A DNA stretch of 64,000 bases, from contig CP050890.1 in NCBI GenBank assembly GCA_016745215.1, positions 7,011,001 to 7,075,000 of the forward strand, read 5' to 3'. The DNA comes from Thiohalocapsa sp. PB-PSB1 (GTDB lineage: Bacteria > Pseudomonadota > Gammaproteobacteria > Chromatiales > Chromatiaceae). Below the pieces are notes generated by a model. That model ran no database searches, was not told the DNA's origin, and worked only from the letters and a program-made list of their open reading frames with translations. How positions within the stretch are numbered: the stretch's first letter is position 1; the number at the start of each line of letters is the position of its first letter. Below are positions 7,285 to 22,112 of this stretch, one piece after another. Position numbers and translations under genes: made by a program.

Positions 7285-8856
7285 TTATAAGGTCCTGGCG
7301 AGACGGAAGCCGAGAACCGCACTGCGTTCATCTCGGAAGTACCTGTTGCGGAGGGCAGAGCGGAGGAGCCAGGGGTCGTTGAACCAGCCACCGCCGCGCA
7401 CCACACGCCGGGCGCACTCGCCTTGGTTTGCCTCCAGCCAGGCGCTGCCGTCGGTGGGCGCGCCGTCGTAGCGATCGTGCCAGCAGTCCTCGACCCATTC
7501 CCAGACATTGCCGGCAATCTCGTGCAGTCCGAAGGCATTGGCGGGCAGTGTGCCGGCCGGGACTGTCTGCCTGCGAAAGACGCCGGTCTTTGCACCGCAG
7601 CCATCGTGGTCATAGTTGCCATCGTAGTTTGCCTGGTCGGTATGGATGCAGTCTCCGGTCCAGAACGGCGTTTCGGTGCCGGCGCGGGCGGCATATTCCC
7701 ACTCGGCCTCGCTCGGCAGTCGATAGTTGGCCCCGGTCTGCGCACTGAGCCAGTCCGCATAGGCGTTGGCATGGTCCCAGCTGACGTTGATGACTGGACG
7801 CATGCCGCGTCCCCAGCCCTGGTCTTCGGGCAACGGCTGCCCGGTGGCCTCGGCAAAGCGCTCGTAGTCGGCAAAGGTCACCTCGGTCTGGCCGATGGCG
7901 AAGGACTGCAACGCCACTTGATGTTGCGGTCCCTCCTCGTCAAAGCGTCCCGGCTCCTGCCCAGGGGAGCCCATCATGAAGCGGCCTGCGGGGATGACGA
8001 CCATCGGCGGTCCCTCGCCGCCATCCTCGAGCCGGTCGCGGAATACTTCGAGCGGCTTCAGTTCCGAGCCTGAAATCCCGTTATCCTGGTCAGACGATGC
8101 TGACATATCGCAGCGTTGCAGTTGCCAAGGAGCGCCGCGATGAGTGACAAAGCGGCGGATGTTATCCGCCGCAACGGCCGTCGCATTGCTGCCGTCGCTT
8201 GCAATGAGGATGCCGAGCAGCCCGTCAGCGCCGATCAGCGGCGCGCCGGAGCTGCCGGGCTCGACGGCATCCATGGCGATCTGGATGCGGCCCAGCGGGT
8301 CCGGTTCGTGCTGGGTGATGTCGCCGGCATCCCGGTCCACCGGGATCGTCCAGCGCTGTCGCCGGCCGATGTACCAAACATCCTCGCCGTAAGCGAAGCG
8401 ATGGCACCAGGTGGTCCGTGTGGTCCGCCAGGGCAGGTCGAAGTCTGGGGCAGGCAATGTCAGCAATGCCAGGTCCAGCACCGGCAAGCTGCCCAGCAAG
8501 CGTGCCTGCACAGGCTCGTCCGGATCGGCGACCAAGCTGATGCTGATGTTCTGCGGCGCGAGCCTGGGTGTGGATGGATTGTCGTCGTGGTCCGGGCCCA
8601 CCACATGGGCGGCGGTGACGGCATAGAGCTTGCCGTGGCGCTCGCCGACGATCAGGCCGAAGCCGTGCTCGGCGGGGTTGTCGGCGAAATCGGCCCGGAT
8701 GCGGATGGTGGCCGGCTTGAAGGGCTCGGCGATGGCCTGGCCGCGCTCCTGTCCAAGCGCCGGGGCGACCGCGGCGGCCATCAGGCCGAGCCAGAGCAAC
8801 GCCGGCCGCAACCAGCGCTGAGCCAGGCTCTGCGCTGGTCGCGGGCTGCGCGTCAT
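7285..8856 (-). CDS. Secreted trypsin-like protease fused to an FGE/sulfatase-modifying-factor domain
   Basis: The product has 523 residues. The start at 8856 gives a signal peptide (residues 1-36, ending VAPALGQ). Residues 45-245 form a trypsin-like domain with a plausible triad: H84 in VTAAHVVG, D128 in VLDLALL and S203 in EPGSSGAP. Residues 285-521 form a formylglycine-generating-enzyme (FGE) domain, a C-type-lectin fold: GRFMMGSP, PVINVSWDHANAYADWL, YRLPSEAEWEYAARAGT, GLHEIAGNVWEWVED and VVRGGGWFNDP. Many such domains bind ligands rather than make formylglycine, and no sulfatase is nearby. The last 35 residues (485-520) have the W-N-P-LRSA-R-GFRLAR layout of retroelement-diversified lectin domains. 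First gene of a three-gene unit. Confidence 0.88.
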   Translation of the reverse strand: MTRSPRPAQSLAQRWLRPALLWLGLMAAAVAPALGQERGQAIAEPFKPATIRIRADFADNPAEHGFGLIVGERHGKLYAVTAAHVVGPDHDDNPSTPRLAPQNISISLVADPDEPVQARLLGSLPVLDLALLTLPAPDFDLPWRTTRTTWCHRFAYGEDVWYIGRRQRWTIPVDRDAGDITQHEPDPLGRIQIAMDAVEPGSSGAPLIGADGLLGILIASDGSNATAVAADNIRRFVTHRGAPWQLQRCDMSASSDQDNGISGSELKPLEVFRDRLEDGGEGPPMVVIPAGRFMMGSPGQEPGRFDEEGPQHQVALQSFAIGQTEVTFADYERFAEATGQPLPEDQGWGRGMRPVINVSWDHANAYADWLSAQTGANYRLPSEAEWEYAARAGTETPFWTGDCIHTDQANYDGNYDHDGCGAKTGVFRRQTVPAGTLPANAFGLHEIAGNVWEWVEDCWHDRYDGAPTDGSAWLEANQGECARRVVRGGGWFNDPWLLRSALRNRYFRDERSAVLGFRLARTL

Positions 8857-9104
8857 GCGTCCCAGCCGATTTGCTGACGCAGGGCCCGCGAGCAGGCAAC
8901 CATGCCAGTCTGCCGGCAGACTGCGCCGGCAACGGGCGCGCATTCTCGAAGATCGCGTCGGGATCATGTTCGGGCGGCGAATGGGCTCAGGAAGAAGGTC
9001 TCGATGGAGACCATCGGTTTCAGCATTGGTACGACCTCTGTTCTTTGCATGCTGGTTGGTCAACCGCGAGCGTATGGTTTGCTCGATGGGTAGGAGCTTG
9101 CACC

Positions 9105-9220
9105 TAGGCTGTCGAAATCTGCAGTCTCACTAAAACAAGCGCTTCCCGGTTTATGGATGCTTAGTCGGTGTCGGGATCGGTGTCAAGGTCGGAATTAGGA
9201 CTGCAGATTTCGACAGCCTA
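9105..9220. repeat. MITE-like palindromic element
   Basis: Two arms of 22 bp are perfect inverted repeats (TAGGCTGTCGAAATCTGCAG onward, 9105-9126, and the complement at 9199-9220) with 72 bp between them. The interior shows no coding potential. The length, perfect ends and lack of a gene fit a miniature inverted-repeat element moved by a transposase encoded elsewhere. No clear target duplication is visible (left flank TGCACC, right flank CCATAG). As RNA it would fold into one long hairpin. Confidence 0.6.
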
Positions 9221-9221
9221 C

Positions 9222-9404
9222 CATAGCGCCACTATGGGCGAGTTTCCGCTTCGTAAAGGCGAACGAGAATCCGGCGCCAGTTGGTCTGTTTCTCTCCGGC
9301 AATCGCCTAAGGCCAATGCATCCTTCTTCTCTGCGTCTCTGCGGTGAATCAAGCTCCATTCTGGTTGAACAGCGGAACATTCTGCGCAGGCAGCACCCCG
9401 GCCT
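9222..9404. repeat. Modular dispersed repeat, copy 2 (partial)
   Basis: Module C is present (CACTATGGGCGAGTTTCCGC, then CCGGCGCCAGTTGGTCTGTT and CTCCGGCAATCGCCTAA at 9276-9310), followed by the CTCTGCGTCTCTGCGG block and an inverted module A (9346-9399). The hexamer part is missing. The different order and orientation show that modules can move or recombine independently. It lies just beyond the 3' end of yedK. The rest of the gap up to the protease start (8857-9104) shows nothing I can name. Confidence 0.65.
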
Positions 9405-9412
9405 GACCGATA

Positions 9413-10138
9413 TCAACGTTGATCGAATCCATTTCGATGCGTGTCGGCGGCCACCGGGATAGCCACCGGGGTCACCACCGGGGCGATCAATTCCGGTCCG
9501 TCATTGCGTGGATTGTTCACCTGTCGGGAGACCGGGTGCAATGTCCATTGTTCCACCGCTGTCGGCTGCAATAGGTTGCGCAGTGCCGCGGTGTCGGAAT
9601 TGTTCGGATCCAGCCAGCTCGTATGCTCTGCGGCATCCAGGATGACCGGCATGCGATCGTGGATCGGGCGCACGAGCGGGTTGGCTTCGGTGACGATAAT
9701 GGTACAGGATTCGATGATTTCGCCCATCCGGCCTTGCCAGCGTTCCCACAGGCCAGCCATGGTGAAGGGCTGGCTGTCTTGGCGACGGATCAACATCGGC
9801 GTCTTGCCATGCGGTCCGCTGTGCCATTCGTAGAAGCCCTCGGCGGGGATCAGACAGCGGCGATGCTTGAAAGCATTGCGATAGGCCGGCTTGCTGTGCA
9901 CCGTCTCGGCGCGAGCGTTGATCATGTTGTAGCGATTGTCCGGCCCTTTCGACCAGGCCGGCACGAGGCCCCAGCGCAGTGGGATCAATTGGCGTTTGTG
10001 TGCGCCATCTTCGCGGATGGCCAGCACTGGCTGGGTCGGGGCGACGTTATAACTTGGGCGCGCCTCGCACAGGTCATCCAGATGGTATCGACTGGCATAG
10101 AGTTCAGGATCGAAATGCTGCACAAAACGTCCGCACAT
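9413..10138 (-). CDS. yedK: SOS response-associated peptidase (SRAP, YedK/HMCES family)
   Basis: The 241-residue product begins MCGRF; the Cys at position 2 becomes the N-terminal residue after Met removal and forms a thiazolidine crosslink with abasic sites in single-stranded DNA, shielding them during replication. Family residues are present: N74 in NARAE, E100 in PAEGFYEW and H160 in IHDRMPVIL. Length and all blocks are normal for the family. The start is fixed by the need for Cys2. It stands alone between a repeat at its 3' end and a divergent phosphatase gene. I see no LexA box that I can support. Confidence 0.93.
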   Translation of the reverse strand: MCGRFVQHFDPELYASRYHLDDLCEARPSYNVAPTQPVLAIREDGAHKRQLIPLRWGLVPAWSKGPDNRYNMINARAETVHSKPAYRNAFKHRRCLIPAEGFYEWHSGPHGKTPMLIRRQDSQPFTMAGLWERWQGRMGEIIESCTIIVTEANPLVRPIHDRMPVILDAAEHTSWLDPNNSDTAALRNLLQPTAVEQWTLHPVSRQVNNPRNDGPELIAPVVTPVAIPVAADTHRNGFDQR

Positions 10139-10377
10139 GGTCTTCTCCGCTTGAATTTTGCACCGGGTTTGCGGTCAGATAGAGTCGCATTCGCCAAAAC
10201 CGATTTTCCAGCTCCCTAGGCGTGATGGCCAAAGGCGGCGATGGCAGCATGGCGGGCATTGGCCTACTAGCTTACCACCCAGGATGACGTTGCTCGGATC
10301 AGCCATGCAAGACGACCCGGACGGGTTGCACCCCGAGCTCACGGGCTGGATGAACGACCGCTGACAATAATCCCCAA

Positions 10378-12360
10378 GTGCCGACCGCAACCAAACCCAT
10401 GGCCTTAGATATTTCCGAGCCCGAATCCCTGGCACCGATCCTTGCCGGCCCGATTTTACGCCGGCTCACCCCGCGGCGCCTGGTCATCTGGCTCGCATCG
10501 AGCGAGCCTCTGGATCTCAGGCTGTGTCTGTATGATCGGGGCAGCCAAACGCCGTTCCTGACTCGAGAATTCCAGGGCCAGCAACTGCAACACCTGCGCA
10601 TCGGCGAGCGCGCCTTTGTGCAGCTTATCGATCTGCGTCCCGAGCAGCCGTTACCCGTGGATCGGATTCTGGAATACGATTTGTTCCAGTTGGGCGCTCA
10701 GGGCGAACGCGGTTTGCGCGAGCTGCTGCCCGGTGTCCTCTATGAAGGCGAGCAGCGTCCGAGCCTGGTGATCCGCTCGCGGCTGGACGATCTGGTGCAT
10801 GGCTCCTGCCGCAAACCGCATCATCCTGGGCCTGACGCATTGCCGCGGCTGGATCGCTTGATCGAGGCGACCCGGGCCGATCCTGCAGGACGGCCTGCGA
10901 TGCTGATCATGAGCGGCGATCAGATCTATGCGGATGATGTGGCCGGCCCGATGCTCGTGGCCATTCATCAGGTGATCCGATTGTTGGGGCTGTATCCGGA
11001 GCAATGGCGCGGGGCTACGGTGGCGGACAGCGAGGCCTTGCTGTCGAGCCCCTACTGCTATTATCAACGCGAGGAATTGCTGCCGCGCACCCATTCTAAC
11101 CAGATGTTGCGGGATCGCTTTTTCGGCGGCGCGAAAAAACCCATTTTTACCACGGCCTCCGCGCACAATCATCTGATCACGTTGGCGGAAGTGGAAGCGA
11201 TGTATCTGCTGACCTGGTCGCCAGTGCTCTGGCCGCTGGTATGGGATGCCGTTGAGGGTAAGATCGATGTGAACGGCCGGCCAATGTACCAACCCCCTGG
11301 TGCGACCTTGTCGGCACGGCAGGCCACCCGCTATGCCGAAGAATTGGCGGCTTTGATCGGCTTTCGGCAAGGTATGGACGCTGTTCAGCGTGCGTTTGCC
11401 CACCTGCCGGTCTATATGATCTTTGACGATCACGACATCACCGACGATTGGAATCTGACCCGCGGTTGGGAAGAGACCGCCTATGGTCATCCATTTTCTC
11501 GGCGGATTATCGGCAATGCGCTGATCGGCTATTGGCTGTTTCAGGGTTGGGGTAACGACCCGGATCGATTCGACATCGCCTTGTTGGACAGCGTGCGGCG
11601 CTTTTTTGCCCAGCCCGTCAGCGAGCATCAGGATGCATTGATCGAACGCCTGCTGGATTTCGAATGCTGGCATTACAGCGTGCCGACGCAGCCAAAGCTG
11701 GTGGTGCTCGACACCCGCACCGATCGCTGGCGCTCCGAGACCAGTCTGGCGCGACCGTCCGGCCTGATGGACTGGGAGGGCTTGTCTGAATTACAGCAGA
11801 TGCTGATGCACGAGGACGCCGTGGTCATGGTATCTCCGGCGCCGATCTTCGGCGTTAAGTTGATCGAGACCTTGCAGCGCCTGTTCACCTTTTTTGGTTA
11901 CGCCCTGATGGTGGATGCCGAGAACTGGATGGCTCATCCCGGCTCGGCCAATGTCATTCTGAACATCTTTCGTCACCGCCGTACGCCACGGCATTTTGTC
12001 ATCCTCTCCGGCGATGTTCATTATTCGTTCGTCTACGATGTCAAAATTCGTTTTCGTGACAACAGCCCGGAGATCTGGCAAATCACCGCCAGCGGCTTCA
12101 AGAACGAGTTTCCGCACAGCCTATTGCGCTGGTTGGATCTGCTGAACCGTTGGTTGTTCGGCACCCGCTCGCCGCTGAACTGGTTTACCAAGCGCCGACG
12201 CATGAAAATACGTGCCCGCCGTCCGAACGCCAGCCGTCGCTGGCGTCTGGTCAATCGCAGCGCCCTCGGCCGTGTGCAGATCGACGCCAGTGGGGTGCCC
12301 GTCGCAATCAGTCTGCTGACCGCCGACGGCGATCAGATCCATTTTCCGGAGCCGCCGTGA
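10378..12360 (+). CDS. PhoD-like metallophosphatase family protein
   Basis: The frame encodes up to 660 residues from a GTG at 10378; an ATG at 10399 would shorten it by seven, and neither has a good ribosome-binding site. Metal-site blocks of the PhoD/metallophosphatase superfamily are present: HGSCRKPHHPGPD (about 141), MSGDQIYADD (178), IFDDHDITDDW (348) and LSGDVHYSFVYD (543). These probably hold two metal ions and hydrolyse a phosphoester. No signal peptide is visible, unlike secreted PhoD, so a cytoplasmic substrate is likely. Divergent from yedK with about 240 bases between. No Pho box recognised. Confidence 0.85.
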   Translation: MPTATKPMALDISEPESLAPILAGPILRRLTPRRLVIWLASSEPLDLRLCLYDRGSQTPFLTREFQGQQLQHLRIGERAFVQLIDLRPEQPLPVDRILEYDLFQLGAQGERGLRELLPGVLYEGEQRPSLVIRSRLDDLVHGSCRKPHHPGPDALPRLDRLIEATRADPAGRPAMLIMSGDQIYADDVAGPMLVAIHQVIRLLGLYPEQWRGATVADSEALLSSPYCYYQREELLPRTHSNQMLRDRFFGGAKKPIFTTASAHNHLITLAEVEAMYLLTWSPVLWPLVWDAVEGKIDVNGRPMYQPPGATLSARQATRYAEELAALIGFRQGMDAVQRAFAHLPVYMIFDDHDITDDWNLTRGWEETAYGHPFSRRIIGNALIGYWLFQGWGNDPDRFDIALLDSVRRFFAQPVSEHQDALIERLLDFECWHYSVPTQPKLVVLDTRTDRWRSETSLARPSGLMDWEGLSELQQMLMHEDAVVMVSPAPIFGVKLIETLQRLFTFFGYALMVDAENWMAHPGSANVILNIFRHRRTPRHFVILSGDVHYSFVYDVKIRFRDNSPEIWQITASGFKNEFPHSLLRWLDLLNRWLFGTRSPLNWFTKRRRMKIRARRPNASRRWRLVNRSALGRVQIDASGVPVAISLLTADGDQIHFPEPP

Positions 12361-12408
12361 CGGCCTTGGTCGTCTCCCGGCGTTTTCACCTCGAAGACGC
12401 GGAGGACG

Positions 12409-12928
12409 GGTGCTATCTGCGTAGAATGTTCAGCGATTCAACCAGAATGAAGTTTGATTCATCGCAGAGACGCTGAGAAAAGGGATGCATTGGCCTTAGC
12501 CTCTCTGCGCACTAACAATGGACCATCTGGCTTGTTTTCTCGTCCGCCTTCTTGTTGCGGCAACCCGCCCATGGAGCGACTATGAGCGGGTTGCCGCTTC
12601 GGTATGTTTCTCTCCGGTAATCGCCTTATGTCTCTTCGATCCCGATCCTGATCCCGATCCCGATCAAGTCGTGCTGGGCGGGTTGCACCCTGGGGTATCT
12701 TCAGTTCATTTGTTGAGAAGACAGTGGCCTACGGCCTTTCTCCTGGGTAAGGTATGGCGCTCGTGTGCGATCCGCTGGCATCATTTGCCGGGTCGCCCGC
12801 AAGCGGGCTCCTACGCCGACCGGTTCCCACGGCTGGTTAAGATCCGCTTGCGGGCGAGGCGCCTTGGCTCCTCTGCGCACTCTGCGTCTCTGCGGTGAAT
12901 CCTTACATTCTTTGAAGGCAGCACTCCG
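12409..12928 (+). repeat. Modular dispersed repeat, copy 3
   Basis: It fills the space between the converging 3' ends of the phosphatase and outer-membrane-protein genes. Order: module A (12409-12462), module C-like end (GTTTCTCTCCGGTAATCGCC), hexamer run GATCCCGATCCTGATCCCG near 12638, a GGGTTGCACCCTGGGGTATC block, CGCCCGCAAGCGGGCTCCTA, and CTCTGCGTCTCTGCGG at the end. It is close to copy 4, over about 300 bp, by eye. Short leftward or rightward frames inside it are not genes, because equivalent frames are not kept between copies. Confidence 0.75.
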
Positions 12929-13030
12929 ACGATGCCCTGCATACCGTTGGATGCCCGAGCCGGACGGCCTGAGCCAGCAGAAGAGATGCAACTGCGCTCG
13001 AAGAACGGGTTAGAAACCTTCGTTGCTGAC

Positions 13031-13936
13031 TCAGAAGCGGTAATTGAATGCCGCCCCCGCAAAGGGCGCGATGTCGTAATCGCTCTTTTCGATCAAGTCG
13101 CCGCGCTCGTCTTCCAGGCGCAATTGGCCGCCTACCTCCGTGCCGGCAAGGAAGCTGAGGCTGCCGTTTGGGCTGAAACGGCGCGTTACGCCCAGATACA
13201 GCGGTACCGCCCTATCCTGTCCGATGCCGCCCGGGGCGATGCCATCGTCGTCCAGGCGAAAACGGTCTTTTTCATAGCGTCCACCTAGGCTGAATGACCA
13301 GCGCTTGGACGGATCCCAGACCAACACGAGCCCAGGGCCACGGGTTGCGGCGAAACCCCGGCCCGTGCGCAGGCTGATGCGTTCGGTGATCTGCCAATCC
13401 ACGGCGAGGATCGGAAACCAGTCGGCGCTGTCCTCCAGTTCCGAGAAAACGCCAACGCCGGGGCCGATGCTCAGGCGATCGTTGACACGATAGGTGGCCG
13501 CAGCGAGCAGGCCAAGGGTGCGGCCATCATCTAGCGTGGCCCCCGTCTCGGCTGCCCAACGCACGGTTGGAATGGCGAAGATATTCCATTGTTCATTGGC
13601 TTGCCAGTTGATGGATGCGCTGAGTCGGGCTTCGCGCACATTGGACCAGGGGCGAGATCCTCCGAATCCGGTATTGCCGGAAAAGCTGTACTTGTTTTGA
13701 CCAAGGCCGGCGGACAGGCCGGCGCGCAGCTTCGGAGTCCAGACGCGACTGGCACCCAGACGCAAGGACCAGGCGTCCACCGAGAGCTTTCCGCCGTCAT
13801 CGATATTGCTCTCCCATTGATGCAATGCGCCGGCTTCGGCCGAAAACTGCCAGCCGCCTGGCGCGGGCTGGGCGTGCAGCCCGTAAACAGCGGCAGATAG
13901 CGTCAGCGCCACTGCTGATCGGAGGATGTTGCGCAT
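13031..13936 (-). CDS. Outer-membrane beta-barrel protein
   Basis: The start at 13936 gives a 301-residue protein with a signal peptide (MRNILRSAVALTLSAAVYGLHAQ) and AGGAA about ten bases upstream. The mature part is a series of alternating strands with frequent aromatic girdle residues (WSLRLGASRVW, LRAGLSAGLGQNKYSF, WSFSLGGRYEKDRF) and ends in ...FAGAAFNYRF. The C-terminal Phe is the usual signal for outer-membrane insertion by Bam. Roughly a dozen strands can be counted. Substrate or role unknown; not a recognisable porin. It is flanked by dispersed repeats on both sides, so it is probably monocistronic. Confidence 0.78.
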   Translation of the reverse strand: MRNILRSAVALTLSAAVYGLHAQPAPGGWQFSAEAGALHQWESNIDDGGKLSVDAWSLRLGASRVWTPKLRAGLSAGLGQNKYSFSGNTGFGGSRPWSNVREARLSASINWQANEQWNIFAIPTVRWAAETGATLDDGRTLGLLAAATYRVNDRLSIGPGVGVFSELEDSADWFPILAVDWQITERISLRTGRGFAATRGPGLVLVWDPSKRWSFSLGGRYEKDRFRLDDDGIAPGGIGQDRAVPLYLGVTRRFSPNGSLSFLAGTEVGGQLRLEDERGDLIEKSDYDIAPFAGAAFNYRF

Positions 13937-14048
13937 GCTATGAGGTTCCTGGTGGAGACATCCTGGGACAAAGGATATCGGGGTTGCCAAGGCTGAAAGG
14001 TTGATTTTAGCGCATCGGCCGCAGCTGAAGGTAGCCATTGCCCAGCGA

Positions 14049-14520
14049 TTATCTGCCCAGCAAACATCATGTTTCTCACGCCCTTGATGTCATGTCTTTT
14101 CGATCCCGATCCCGATCCCGATCCCGATCAAGTCGCGCTGGGCGGGTTGCACCCTGGGGTATCTTCAGTTCATTTGTCCAGAAGACAATGGCCGACAGCC
14201 TTTCTCCCGGGAAAGGGACGGCGCTCGCGTTCGCTCCGCTGGCATCATTTGCCGGGTCGCCCGCAAGCGGGCTCCTACGCCGACCGGTTCCCACGGCTGG
14301 TTCCGCTTGCGGGCGAGGCGCCTTGGCTCCTTTGCGCACTCTGCGTCTCTGCGGTGAATCTGTACATTCTTTGCAGGCAACATCCCTTCTCGTCCGGCAT
14401 CGAGGTTAGGGCAATCCGCCCCCCATAGAGCGACTCTAGCGACTCCGGGCGGGTTCGCGTTGCGAAGACGAACGAAAATCCGGCGCCAGTTGGTCTGCTG
14501 CTCTCCGGCAATCGCCTAAT
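14049..14520 (+). repeat. Modular dispersed repeat, copy 4 (best preserved)
   Basis: It opens with CAGCAAACATCATGTTTCTC, then has four exact GATCCC hexamers (14102-14126), the GGGTTGCACCCTGGGGTATC block, CGCCCGCAAGCGGGCTCCTA, CTCTGCGTCTCTGCGG, and module C ending CTCCGGCAATCGCCTAAT. The last bases supply the TAG stop codon of the exporter gene on the other strand (14516-14518), so the repeat boundary coincides with the end of that gene. The remaining bases to the barrel-protein start (13937-14048) are probably its promoter region. Confidence 0.75.
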
Positions 14521-14842
14521 GCGCAGACACCAGCTTGAGTCCGACAATACCGACGACGATCAGGCCGACGAAAAAGAATCGCGCCAAGGTCGCCGGCTCG
14601 CTAAACAGCCAAAGCCCGAGCAGAAAAGCACCGACCGCGCCGATGCCGGTCCAGACCGCATAGGCTGTGCCCATTGGAATGGTTTTCTGTGCGATCAGCA
14701 ACAGCGCGCCGCTGGCTGTCATGCAAAATACCGAAAACCCGATCCAGCCCCAGCGCAAACCGGTCTCGGCCAAGCCAAGCTTAAGCCCGACGGGCCAGCC
14801 CCACTCGAATATGCCGGCGATGATCAGATAGGTCCAAGCCAT
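14516..14842 (-). CDS. sugE: SMR-family exporter, SugE/Gdx type
   Basis: The 108-residue protein starts at the ATG at 14842 (MAWTYLIIAGIFEWGW). Four membrane helices fill the sequence. The essential Glu in the first helix (GIFEWGWPVGLK) and the KTIPMGTAYAVWTGIGA block mark the SugE/Gdx branch of small multidrug resistance pumps. Its members export guanidinium or quaternary ammonium compounds in exchange for protons as dimers. An in-frame extension upstream lacks membrane character and is probably not used. The stop codon is provided by the adjoining repeat. I looked upstream for a guanidine riboswitch and found none convincing. Single gene, not a paired EmrE-type set. Confidence 0.85.
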   Translation of the reverse strand: MAWTYLIIAGIFEWGWPVGLKLGLAETGLRWGWIGFSVFCMTASGALLLIAQKTIPMGTAYAVWTGIGAVGAFLLGLWLFSEPATLARFFFVGLIVVGIVGLKLVSAH

Positions 14843-15265
14843 GATTACAGTTTCCAGAAAAATCCCCAAATCGTCGCCGATCCTGCCAAGTCTGCGGCGA
14901 TCGCCGCAGATGGCTCGAAAGCGCAACACCTCATATGGCGGCGACTCCTCGGGCAGGCTGATGGACGTGACGCATGGGAATCGAAAGCATTAACAGTCAA
15001 TCGCGCCCCAGGCGATATGACCCGGGAATCTGGCAGTCTCTGTGTTTACATTTGGATCCCGGTCCTTCGGGTCGTCGACCGTCGCGCAATGGAATCGATA
15101 GGGGAGAACAGTCAGCAGCGCGGCCAATGCCTATTCCCATGCGGGCAATTGGCGCGGCCCAAGCATAGGCGATCAAGCCTGTGTGAAGTGGGCGTTTCGC
15201 CCACCTCATGGATCAATCGTTACGCTCCAGCTGGCTCTGGACTCTTACCTGAGGATGGGCTCCGA
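14843..15265. other. Intergenic region with a perfect 20-bp palindrome
   Basis: No gene is supported. At 14891-14910 there is a perfect 20-bp palindrome, TCTGCGGCGATCGCCGCAGA, about 50 bases upstream of the exporter start; it could be an operator or a hairpin in the leader. A second stem (GTGGGCG-TTT-CGCCCAC, 15187-15203) lies in the 3' direction of gltD, but has no T-run. The rest shows nothing recognisable. Confidence 0.5.
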
Positions 15266-21419
<6,154 letters not shown>

Positions 21420-22112
21420 CTGTTGGACCTCGCTATCACCGGGTTCTGGCACCGGGTTCTGGCACCAAGTTCTTGGCTCAATTGTATCTTCCGGCTGAGT
21501 GTGTAAAACACCCCGGGAAGTTCCGGCTTGGTCAATCATTTGTTTAGGTCTTGTCCGGCTGGGTCTTGTCTAGCCCGGACTTGGTCTGCCGATTGCTCGG
21601 AGCTCAATTGAGTACGGTATGCAATTGCGCGGAGCGGCAATCGCACGGGTTGGTATAGTTTGTGCGAAATGGGTTGGTGTGGTTTTGTGCGCAAGATGCA
21701 TCTCAGCTCATCTACCTCGGCTTATCTACCATGAACTCTGGTCTACCATGGATTTTGGCCTAACCATAATAGATTCTGATCATCCGCATGGACACTTTCG
21801 CAGTTCGATTTTGGACTGTTTGTTTGCATGCCAGGGCGAGCCGCTGCCTTCATCTGAAATGATGCTGTAGGACAGCGTCATGCGACCAGTCAGGCCGTTA
21901 TCATACTCATCATGCAGAAGCTATGCCATAGATGGGTCTCCTCGATGGCAGGGTGGTCGCACCCTGCGGCGAACCAAGATTGCGCGTGCGCATTTCATCT
22001 TGCACCAAATTGGGGGCTGAGCAGGTAAGCTGCCGATTTTGATGCCGATGAATACTGAACTTGATACCGACTGAATAGTTGAGCAGACTGTATAGGCCTG
22101 GGTTTCTAGGCT
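21420..22112. other. Intergenic region upstream of gltB
   Basis: No gene is supported between aroB and gltB; related genomes often carry a SPOR-domain gene here (from memory), and none is seen. The part next to gltB has short direct repeats (CCGGGTTCTGGCA twice at 21438-21465) and near-repeated words such as CTACC-ATG stretches around 21711-21760. It should contain the gltBD promoter, but I cannot point to clear boxes. A 69-codon leftward frame at 21910-22119 has no recognisable features and overlaps aroB. Confidence 0.4.

Noticed and set aside
7285..8856. Naming the FGE domain as an active sulfatase-maturing enzyme
   Set aside because: No sulfatase is encoded nearby, the domain is fused to a protease, and many family members only keep the fold.
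12518..12898. Frames with Asp-Pro or Arg-Asp runs inside the dispersed repeats
   Set aside because: The runs are the hexamer repeat read as protein; frames are not conserved between repeat copies.
14843..15000. Guanidine riboswitch upstream of the sugE-like gene
   Set aside because: The expected paired ACGR loops or conserved core were not found; only a simple palindrome is visible.
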